Below, in pieces: positions 23,901 through 35,900 of a stretch of DNA of 64,000 nucleotides. Position 1 is the first letter of the stretch. Every line of letters begins with the position of its first letter. Position numbers and translations under genes: made by a program. Where the stretch lies: assembly GCA_036362985.1 (NCBI GenBank), contig JAYGXS010000008.1, positions 15,708,534-15,772,533 on the forward strand. Direction: 5' to 3'. Source of the stretch: Ligula intestinalis. Its lineage: Eukaryota; Platyhelminthes; Cestoda; Diphyllobothriidea; Diphyllobothriidae. The notes beneath the pieces are model-generated. The model was given only the letters and a program-made list of their open reading frames with translations. It was not told where the DNA came from and made no database searches.

Positions 23901-26900
23901 ATATTTCGGAATTTCGGTAGACATTTCAAGAGCTCTAGGAATCTACTACATGATCAGGACTACATATCAATCTGCAATGGCTCTCTCTTTCTTTATTTCT
24001 CTCTATCTCTGCAGAATTGCCTTTTAGGATCGCTTATTTGTGGGCTCGAAGACCGGCTTTGGGAGTCGTGCACTTTTTGAAGAAAATGTGATCACAGGGA
24101 AAATAATTTATTCGTCTGCTGTTTCGAAATCCATCGCATAGCCACCATCAGAGACAATAACAGAAACTGACGCAGAGGGAAAGTACAGGAGAACACGCCA
24201 TCTAACACCAGCGCGACGGATTTTAAAACGTCCGACGAATAAACGTAGTGTACCAGCGAACAATTCTGCTTTTTCTGGTGCACTTCTTTATCAGCCAAGG
24301 CACCGTGCCGCTCCTACTCGTATGTATGAGGTTTACCCTCACACACATACACACACACACACAGAAATATACAAACATCAACCAGCGAAAAAAAATACCT
24401 TGAGAATGGTTTCTGATACCGGCATAAAGACGTTCGAGAAGGGGCCGTCGACGCGTAACTGAATTACCGGCTGAATCGGCTGCAGACTCCTCGTATGAAC
24501 TGCGTGGACGAAGATTCCGCTTCGCTGAGGCTGCTCGATTCAAATGCGCCACCTCCGAGGGACCATAGGAACGCGAAGGTACTGGCGGACCTGCAAGCAG
24601 GATAAGGTAGTGAAATTAAGCATGCCTACTAATACGAAACAAGTAAGTACTAATGGAAAATAAAAAGAGTTGTGGTGTTACCTATAAGCGAAGAAAAATA
24701 ACCGGGGTAAATCGGGCTGCGCGTATATCGCGCAAATTTGTATGTATTGCGGAACCTGAGAGGTATTATAGTACAGACATATGTTTATCTTCGCACCGTA
24801 TAAGTCGCTGGATCTAATCACCATGTCAACAGGTAAACCCGCTCGAAGAGTCGATCGGTGAGGTTGATAGTAAGGACTACATCTTCACACGTACATGAAG
24901 ACCTTGTTTGAAGAATACTACAAACTGACAGGATCAGACGATTTATTTCTAAACTGAAAAATCAGTTCGAATGGTTACTCCTTACTGTGTTACGCAGGTG
25001 CGCTCCGACGGACCTACGAGGAAGCCCGGTTAGTCGTGTGAGGACAAGCTCCAGAGTGTGTTGCACGCGCAGACGGACTGTTTCGACTTGTTAGCCACTG
25101 CGTCCAAGCTCACAGTTGTCCGGAGCCAGGTGAGAAAGTGTGCGGTTTATGTTGCACAAGTGGGTAAAATCATGTTTTTGCTCTGTTAAACAAAAAGTGG
25201 ACGATGTCGTCCGCGAAAACCAAATTGGCACGTGTGGAGGCTGAAATCAAATCCAGTACTGATAACCGAGATAAACTCCGACGAATAAAACCATACTTCC
25301 GGTGATCAAAGGTTCATCTGCTTTACCTATACACGCACCTGGGATGCACATATTCGTCTCAACTTTAAGTTGCTCACCGGAACAGTCTTGAATTCTTACT
25401 GGCGTTATAGGAGAACTTGGCAGGCATTCCATTTTCAAACCGGCTACTAACAATATCGGCCAATTTTCAATGACTGGTCAAACACCTTTGGTCTTGGACT
25501 GAACGATTTCTTTCTCGTACGCTGGCATGGCCCTAGTATGGATGCTTGCGTTTACCCCTAAACAAGCCGCGTTATAAATGTGCTGGACCAACACAATGTA
25601 CTGCAGGCGATATTGAGATTGCGCACCCACAACAAATGCCCAATATGCTGGCGTTGCGCTTCGTCACCTCGGTGGAGGGTGTTGGTAAGTCTGCTTCCTC
25701 TTCCTTTGGGTCCGTCGTGGGGCAATTTACGTTCACATTACTTGACTTCGGTGTCTCGTTCTTCTCCTGATTTGTTTTATGCACGTAATAGTGCAAGACT
25801 TTAAAGGCTGCAGGATGGCATAAATGCCATAAACCTCTGATCGTTGTTTGGATAAGGCTACAAGGTGGAAACGAAACGGAACGCCAATGATCGTCAAACA
25901 CGCACACATCAACACGATGGCCGACACAGCGAACGAGAAAAAATCATTCAGCCCACTCAGCCAGACATTCAAATCACTGATCGATACTGACAACCGACGT
26001 TTTGCCTATAGAAATTCGGCCCAACTCTCCGAAATGTCAGCACAAAACAGAATTTTTTTCAGTGAGCAACATAAAGATATGAGATTTCCATCCCTATCCT
26101 CACACCTTTGCGAATCTGATTGTCAGACCTGACAGGATTAAGCTAGGGGAAGATGGAATTTTCGGATGGAACTGGCACAGGCAGGCAGAGAAGCGGTCGA
26201 ACCTGAAACTTCCACAGCAGCTGACAGTCGCCCAGTGGCTGAGGGTTCGTTCAGCGCGATGGCGTTTGGCACACTGTAGACGTCGTAGGCCGACCTGGTA
26301 GACTGCTGTCGCACCTGTCCATTCTCAAGTGGTGTCTGTCTGACGACGCTCCGAATCAGAGGCTCAGCTTGGTAGAGCGGGCTAGTTGCACGATGCGGTA
26401 TTTGGTGGTCCCGCGGTGTTTGCCCCTCCTCCGTCGGCGGCCGACACGATGGTGAACGTAAATCATCGACAGTGATGCTGGAATAGTAGGGCACCGCAGA
26501 GCTGGCGCTGCAGGAATCATCGCTTTTGCATTTACTTACAGCAGTGGCGGCGGCGGCCACGGCGGCCGCAGCGGCTGCAGCGCAAGTGCGACTCTGTCGA
26601 TGACGACTGAATCTTGAGCAGCCGCGTTGATCACCTCCTGCGATCGAAAACGACAAAAGAAGCATTAATAGTAGCAACACCAAAAATGCTCACTAATAAG
26701 GAATAAGAAATAAGGCAGTAGTTTTCCCTTAAGATATTTGGCGAGCATACGTTTGCTCTGCCAGCATGGTTAGGGAAGGGTCAAATAAAGAGCAATAACA
26801 GTTCTATTCTAAGGCATATGGTAGACTTAGATCATCGTATGGATACCAGTGAGCTTTTCCGAGTCACCTACAAGGTGCCATCAAGCTACTTAGAATTCCG

Positions 26901-29900
26901 TTGACAGTGTATGTTGGCTACAACAAGTCCCAGCTGTTAGCGCACTGTGGCAGCTTCAAGCGCGGCAGATTGTTTATAGTGAGGAAACGGTTTTGAGTCA
27001 TCAACCTTATTCTCTATTCCAACATCCACCCCCTAACCATTACTCGAATTGGTCAGTTTCTGGTGTAGAGAATGGGCGCAGTATTTGATATAGTTAGTGA
27101 CGTCGGCCTCGCGAGCCGCACACAGTCAACCTGGCTTCTAAGCACAAAACCCAGCAGGATTTCACACAAAAAAGGTAAGCGGTGCCCGGATGTGATACGT
27201 ATGGAAGTGTCAGAGGCCAAGTTGAGAAAGAGCCATTGTAGCCTGGCTCTCAGTTTACGCGAACAAACTGCGAGATAGGGTGCATATGTCAGTCGACAAC
27301 CTTCCAAGCAACGGCGTTTGGCACAGCGTGATATTTTGAGGCTATGATGCAGCAGAGGAGCCACATGGAGAGGAAAGCGATTAACAAACTTCCCACTTGC
27401 GTGAGAGGCGTCGTTTGCAAGCGCCTGCGTTCTGTGTGATATTGGGCGTGGTCAGACCGACAAACGGAAGTTAAGCAAGCGCCGCGTGACACGCGAAAAA
27501 ACGAGGGCTTTATTCATTAAAGTTTACACCTCTTACTGAGAACAGCGCGCTGCCAATACTACTGCCTTCGACGCGGCGCTGTTATCCGCCTGATGGCATC
27601 CAAGCGGGCCATCATCTGAAAACCTGGTTCGATACAGTTCGCTGAGACACATAAATGGTCTTTCAGCCTTCTGTAATCGGTATACGTTGCTGAGGAAAGA
27701 AGGTATCTGTTGAGTACTCCAGATCCGCTGCCATGGATCGTCAACGACGGCTAGATCATGCATAATCACAGCGCGGTGTACCATGCAAGTATGAGGAGAT
27801 TTGGCGGATAAACCGATTAGCACCTGACAGCCAAGCAGCGGGTCGATGCGATGAGTAATCAGGTCTACACTGAAACTACCGCTCTGAAGATATTTATGCA
27901 GGCGTTTTTTGTACCGCTCCGACTGCTTTCAGGTAGCGGCCAACAACCCAAAGGTGTGTTGCACCACTCGGCTGGCCGATGACGGTTACTAAGTCCGAAA
28001 CAGCCATTTCAGTTTCTCTTGTTTTTGTCAACAATGTCGTTCGGCCTACTACGTCTAACGCAGTAGCGGCTGCTGGCGGGGCTCCAGAAGGAGGAAAGCC
28101 CTAAATCAAAACGAGGCGAGTTATTTGCGTAACTGATATAAGGACGTGCATCCGCTAATGGTTTCAGTGGCACTCAGCCATTCAGTCGAGCTGGCTGCTA
28201 TCTTCAGGTGTGCGAAAGGTTTCAAGACATGTTGCTAACAACCCAAAAGGCAGTTTATGGCGAACTTTGGAGATTTTACTATATTTTTGTATCCGGTTAA
28301 ATGTCTGCAGTAGGTTGCCTATCTCGTAAAATGTTAAGATAGACATCGGATCAATCAGAAAAGATAACTTAGGCAGAGCTGTAATAGTGTTTATCCGTGC
28401 AGCACAATTGCAAGATAGTTCACTCCCTAGAGGAGGACAGCTTTAAAATGAGCTTCGTTCTAGCCGCCTGCAGAAATCACACTTGGTAAAAAATGACCAC
28501 TTAATTAATATTTATCATTTGCATTTACTTTCGGTGCCCTTATAAACTCCAATAAACTACATGCACAATAACACTTTCTCGGCAGAACATTGCCTCTTCA
28601 AATTTTATCCCTCAGGTAAAAGTATCTGCAAGTTGTGAAAACTGCTTAACTGCGAAGCGTGCCTATAATACGTGCTATTTAATTCCAGTGTAAAGAAGAT
28701 CATAACATTCTCCATGCTAGTACAAAATATAAGACTCATAAAATGCCCTTATGGATGTGGACCAAGTTGTATGCTTCATAAGCAACATGAACACACATAG
28801 ACAGATGCGTGCTGTATGAATGGGCATTTCACTCCATTAAAACTATCATAATTAGGAACATTCTCAAAGTTGCATGACTCAATTTCTTCAAGCATAACGT
28901 TTGAAAAGCGGGACATTTTCTAGAAAATGAATAAACAAAGGAATTTATTGGGCATGACTTTTTTAGAAAATTGAAGCATTGTTTTCCTGGAAGAAAGTTG
29001 AACAAGACAAAGATCACTAGATGAGCAGAATTTAATGACGTCATCAAATTTCGACTTTTGTAAAATTTTGGGGAAGTACCTTGTTATTATGATAGAAAAA
29101 TAAACAACATTACAACCTCACACCACATAAACCATTCAGATTCACAACACATTTCAGAATTTATATGAATCTTTCCTAAATAGACCAGTCACTGTACTAA
29201 CGCTGATTTAACTAATATATAAGTATCATACATCAAAATATAAGAGTATTAGTATTTATCGATTATGTATCGATGTCTTTATCAATTTAAATAAATATTA
29301 AAAACATGCACAAAATATTCTTCCTGGTACTCGTTTGGCAAAATATTGCGTTCCAATTTCACAGTCCTAACAATTTTTCAACTTATTAATATGTTCGATT
29401 CCAACCTGCAGTTTCACGTGCGCTCAAATTTTCCAAACTATGCGCCATTTACAGTCAATATTATGAGCAATAGTTGGCGAGCATACGCAAATTTTCGGTA
29501 AATTATCCTTCGGCCAGGACGTTTATCCAGAAACGGGGTCGAAGGTAAAACACGCGGTCGCTAATGTCCGTCTTTTCATACAGATGGGAGGGAGAGGATT
29601 GTAGGGGTCGTAAAGAAATGGCTAGTTACGCGCCGGAAAGGGTTTGGTGGAACCGGTCCAGGGGGAGGGGAGGCATAGAAATAACGCGGACGAGTGCATG
29701 CAGTCCAATCTAATGTCATAAATGCCCGGCGCGAAGCTTGTTGGTTATTTTGTGCACACAAGACCGGCTTCTTCAAACTGGTAGCGGTCGCTTCTGCGGT
29801 TGCTAGCAACTGGTGATCCAGGGACTTGGGATAGTTAGGGGAGACTTTATAAATGACCCGGAAGGTTTCGTTAAGGTCTATATGATGTCCGGAATTAACA

Positions 29901-32900
29901 ATGTGCGCTGTTTATGCTGCTGACTTCACCGTTTCTCAGCCATGCCGATAGGGGTTCCCTTATTCTTTGGGATAAGCGCCGACTTGTTAGACCAATATAA
30001 CCTGCTCCACAGGAGCAAGTAAATGAGTAGACGCACATCGATTAATATTTCATGAAATAGGTCAGTCACTGTAATACCAACGATTTCAGTGACATACGAG
30101 TATCCTAACTTTAAAAAAATGAAAGCTGCAATATGGAGGACTAATTACGGCCATTATTTTTCTCTCGGCGGTCATTTGTAATTACCTAATCATTTTATCA
30201 TCAAAATTCAAAATATGGATTGGTTTTTCTGCTCCGGGTTCATCTATTCGACATAAACCACCCCTCGAAAAGCAGATAGAAAAAAGTACATCCTACAGTT
30301 TAGGTATTGGCGGGTAATGTATAAGCAGATAATGTAGACAGAGAGCCCACAACTTCTTTCTTTTCGCTTCAAGCAGCTAAAAGTACGCCTGTTAAAACTT
30401 TTGGTCAACGATCCCTTACTCTAGATTTGTAACTCAGACGTTCCTTTCGTTGGATATGTACTATCGCGGACGTTTAGACCGCCATTCTCGTCGCTGATTT
30501 TCTACCATTTTTCAGTCTTCTTGTTGACATTAAGTCCCACAAACTGGCTGACCCTAAGACCTCTTTATACCGTATATATTCTACTCGTAACCATTCATCC
30601 CCTAATTACGCATTTTATCAATCCCTATCATCGTTCACATTCGGCATTTTTCCTCTATCACACGACTTTCACTATTTAACCACCCTATTAAGCATTCTGT
30701 CGTACATTATATTTTAAACTTCCAGACCACCCGTTTTTAGTAGTCTTTGTCGTTTAGCCGCCGACAAGTTAGCTATCACCAAGACTAAATCCATTCACTT
30801 GAGGGAGCTAGGCATAGATAGGACTTTCACTAGTCCATGGGTTGCACCTCTACATATGGTGTTTGAAAAGTCTCACGTTGACTGGCGTCCATGCGGGGAT
30901 TGCCAACGACTGAACACCTGCGCTGTGCCTGAGAGATATCCACTCCCCATCTCCGACTTATCATACCTATACATGATGCGGCTGCGATTATGACTGATCT
31001 AGGCAGCCTTAATTATTTCCCGCACGGTGCTTCTCCACGCGCGACGATCTGTGGCCACAGAACTATACAGTTCGAGCAATTCTCTTCGCCAACACCGGAG
31101 GCCAAACACCAAAGGGCCGAGAAACACTTCTATGTCCTGACGGATGGAGTCTAGCCAGGTCTTGAGTTGATCCCCCCCTTTCAACGTTTCCAATTAGGTA
31201 ACAGTTTCGGGTAGAGGGCAGTAACACTGAGCTCGTAAAGTTGACGGTGAAGAACGTGTCCAAACCACCTCAGCCGCTTTTCTTGGATTGCCTAGAATAT
31301 ATTTGCGGTGTTATCGCAGCGAGTGAGGACTGTCTCATTTGAAACGAAGTCAGTGTACTTCACTCGAAGGATAGTCCTCAAGAAGTTGTAATCAAATACC
31401 TCCAGTATTCTTTCAACTTCCATACGCATAGCCCAGCCTTTACCACTTGAATGCACGGCGCACACGAACCCCCTTGGCAACAGAAATATCGTTTCGGGTC
31501 CATAAGCACTTTTTGAGGCTTGCGAAAACTTGACGAGTTGCATCGATTCGGGAGATAACGTCATCCATACTATGTCTGTTCGGCAGCTCCGATGTATTTG
31601 AAACTATCTACTTCTTCAAGTTGACAACCATTAATCCCGAGAGGTGCCTTCGGTGGGTCAGTGAACGGGTTCTGCTCCATAAAAATCTTTCAGAACCGTT
31701 CGGTTTTCGATTTGATTTTCAATGAGGCTGTGTTATGGTGCTCATTCTATTCAACTACGCCATTGAATGGATTCTCGGAGAGATCCTACGGGAAGAGGAC
31801 GGTGTAAAGCTTGCATCAGGATGCCAGTCGACTGGTCTCGACCAAGCCGAGGATATCGCTTTACTATTTCAAGCTTTGGCGATCTACAGTCTATGGTGTC
31901 ACAGGTGAACTAAATCGCTAAATCGGTCGGTTTTTCCATAAGCAGTGCGTTTCACCCTTAACTTTAATCAGAAACCAATGCTGCCAATATGCAGATATAA
32001 TTTATTCACTTAGTTCTAATTTCAGCGAAGGCCACGTGCTGGGTCAACGGCATGACGCAGGACATGCCAAAACCGTACCTATTTAAACGAACTGTTTGAA
32101 GTGTGGAGTCCAGTTGAATAAACTCTCGGTGAAAAGTCCTAGGTTAAGACGTGGTCGTGGCCTGGTTAATAAGCAATGCCAAGATTTTCGGCCAAGTACA
32201 GCACAATGAAGTGACGAAATACGTGTACTGCATTCACGCTCTTCAACAGAAAATAAATGATCCAATGAAAATACCATAACCTACGCGTATTAAAAGGTTA
32301 CAGCATTCGTAAAAGGTCACGCGAAACGTATTTCTGATAGAAAAGATTCGAATCTTCTTTAACTCAATTAGAAAGCTGGAGATGCAGAATGGGTGGAGCT
32401 GCGTTGCTGTCGTCTTTAGGGGCTGAGACTCCATGCTTTGACCTCTGTATGCATACAGGAATGTACTGTTCCACTTTAACGCATGGAACTGATTGACGAT
32501 CAGTTAAACAATTTTCTCCTTTTGTTATTCGTGATAATCGATGATTCCACCTGATGAATTAGTCTGATATAATTGGCCTCAATGATGCCCTGAAATGTGC
32601 CTATTCAAGCGTGACGATGCGCGGCAGCAGATCTGAAAAGTTCAATCCACTCTCTTCGCTAACGATGGAGACCTAATACCGAAGGTTGGAGGTCCATTTT
32701 CATGCCTTGACGAACTATGTCGTGCTGGGTTGTACTGATGCCTCCAAGTGGTTAACCATGTCAGATCGAGGGCCGTAATAATGAGGTCGTAGGTTGGACG
32801 ATGAAGAAAGTGCCCAAGTTATCTGGTCAATTTGGTCATCGCCAGCCTGAAATATCCTTGCGGCGTGGACTGTATGTGTACATTACCCGAAGGATGGTTG

Positions 32901-35900
32901 TGGAACTGTGCTGGTCAGATACGTCCAGCTTTTGCGCATTTTCCATGCCTAGAGCTCAGACAAACCCAACATAGATAAGGATAGACCAAACAAATGCACA
33001 GTATGCACGAATCTTCGCAGCTATGGAGATCTTGTGCCGGGTCGATAGACACTTTCTAAGGCTTGAGCAAACCGGACGAGCAGCATCGACAGTCATCACT
33101 CTTTCTATTCTACAGCAGTCTCACCCCGAGGTATTCGAAACTGTCTACTCGTTCAATTTGACAGTCATTAATCTCGAGAGATGCCTTCTTCTGATCAGAG
33201 ACGCAGCGCTTAAAGATATATCGACCGATTTAGCGGCCCCATTCATCCGCGGCACCAGACTGCAGATCACTTAAGCTTGAAGCTAGTAAGACTATATCCA
33301 AGGTTTAATCGAGATCAGCCTGCGTCTAGGCGCAAACTCAACGATGTTATCTTCAAGAATCCCGTCGATATAGTAGTTGAACCAACTGGGTGAAAGGACA
33401 CATCCTTGTCGAACGCCAGCCGAATACTGAGCGGCTTCAGGCCAGAACTCGCGGTGTTGAAGCCGTCATATACCTTGATAATGGGAATGGTTTATGTGGG
33501 GACGGGGCTGTGTAACCCCAACCAGGAAGACGGTCTGCCACTTGGTACGGTACGATCGGGTGTGATCTAGCCGGGCTCAATTATGACGCGAACTGTGTAC
33601 CCCTCCATGCGTGGCGATCCACGACAGCAGAGCTGGACACCTCAACCCATTGTCTTTGCCAACCCCAAACGTAATCATGACCATAAGCGTAACCCTAATT
33701 TCCCTGGTATTTGGCGCAAAGGGGTCTGAGGAGAGGGGACATGTTTAAAGACCTCAGTGAACGTCATCATGCACCACCGCGCATAATATATCCGCGCTTT
33801 AAAAACAGCGACACAAAACATGGCTCTTCCACTCACTTTCGGGCTCACTGTTTGTACGCAAACGGCCAGACCTCGGAGGGTCCAATAGGCCACTGGGCGC
33901 TGGGGAGCCCCTCCCACCACCACCACCAGCCGGCGGACGACTGCAGTTTACGCAGGCATACAGTGCGTCCGATTCAGAAGGTGGACCACAGAGAGAGTAG
34001 GGTCGGGCATCGCAGTCGGTTGCCGCGTCATCCTCCGTGGGGGGCAGGGGCACCACCACCTGCCAGTTTCGGTGGCCATTCCTGGACTGCTGAACGAGTT
34101 ATATCAGCAAAAGGGTTAAAGGAGAGAAAGGCTCTTTTTTTGAAAGTATCGTACCTAAATTTCTTTTGGATTTCAGTATCAATGTATGTAATATGCGGAT
34201 AATGTTATGTAGTTTTCTTTTAAATAGTTGTGACGACTGGCTCTGAGAAGACTTAATGGTGCACACGGTGCCCATACAACTAATATTAACAGAGCCACTA
34301 CCTCCCGCCATAAATCGGGTCATCTTTTCCCCATCTTGATATGACGAAACTAAATCTAGAGTATCGAAAGGCCCCGCCCCAATGACAGGTATTGGTGGCC
34401 AAAATGACAGTAAGCAGTTGTGAGCGTCGCTGATGATCGATTAAGACCATCTAATACCGGCAAGACTGTGAGCTCGTGGCTCAATGGTTAGGACATTCGC
34501 CTCTGACCGGAGAGACCCGACTTCAAAACTCGAGTGTGACAGCAATTTCAGCGGCAACACTGGAGTTGGGTATCACTAGCCGACGACTGCAAATGAGCCA
34601 GAAAAGGCCTTCCTAGTGTCCCATGTTTTTTTTCTGGTAATGTCCTTATGTCTAGAACACTAAATATGTTCCACCAATGTACAGTAGAGACTGCGTTCAC
34701 TGGTAAAGCAAATACCACATACAACAGGCCATGTAACTATTTCAACACTCATACTGACAACGATTTGTGTCCAAGGTCGCGGGTTCGAACCTCGGGTGGA
34801 GCACCACATGGGGTTGGAAATGGCTGGTTAATGATGGCTAATAAACCAGGAATCGCCATTCGGGCCTCCCTTTTCTTCGTCAGTAATTTATTCTGCTCAT
34901 ATATATATATATATATATTCACTCAGGAATGTGCGAACACCGATCGAATAGACTTCCGAACTAAACAAAGTTCGTGTGGTGGTCAGAGGTCCCCAACGGG
35001 TGACCGCCTGCCAGGCCGATCTGATAGACACCAGTGGTGGACCAACTGCGCCGTCTGTAAGCGCATTTGTTTGTGTTGTCCGACCAGCTAGTGTTCAGGG
35101 TTATGCTTGGCTGATGAAGGCTAATAAGCCCGAAACAGTTCTGTATCAAGTTACCCCCAGATGCTGTCATACCCCACTTACTGATATATATATGCGAATG
35201 TAGAACATAAAAATGGTGGCTCCATTTCAAAAGTCAGCCAGCTAATTCTAACAAAAACAATTTTGGAATAAGATGAACTGGTTATGGGAATGAAGCGGTC
35301 AGGATGTGAGGCGGGCGTGAGTGTTGACGAGCAGGCCGTACCTTTCTAACTTTTTCTAGAAAAGAGTAGCCGAGCATTGTCAAACTCACAAAGTTAAAGT
35401 CGGATGGTTACACAGGGAAATGAATTCCTTTTCAATGCAGTTGTGGGATGACGGATAGGGGTATTTCAAATAATTGTTGGAAAAAATCGCAACGCCGAAA
35501 AAGTAAAAAAACACATCTGCTCCTGGCGGCACAAATTTGACCCTTGACCCGTGACTTTTGAAGATCGTTGGTAACAAAAGTTAGTTCTTCGCTTTCTTTC
35601 CACCTTCAAATAAAAAAACTGGAAAAAGCTCTATCATTCGGTTATAAAAACTGCCCCTCACTTCATCGGCAAATAATTAGTTGGACAGGACTATATATGA
35701 CACCTCACTCCACTCCGTCTATGAAGCTGAAGTTTCACTTCATTGCAAACGAAACGGCCTCCATGCTTCCGTACGGAGAGGAGGGAGAGGAGGCATTAAC
35801 CAACCAAGTGCGCTCGAATAGCATTCATATCTGACTGCCAATGCGGCAAAACTTGGGGGTGACAATCCGACCATGACTCCCGAGGAAGGGGTTGGGACCT

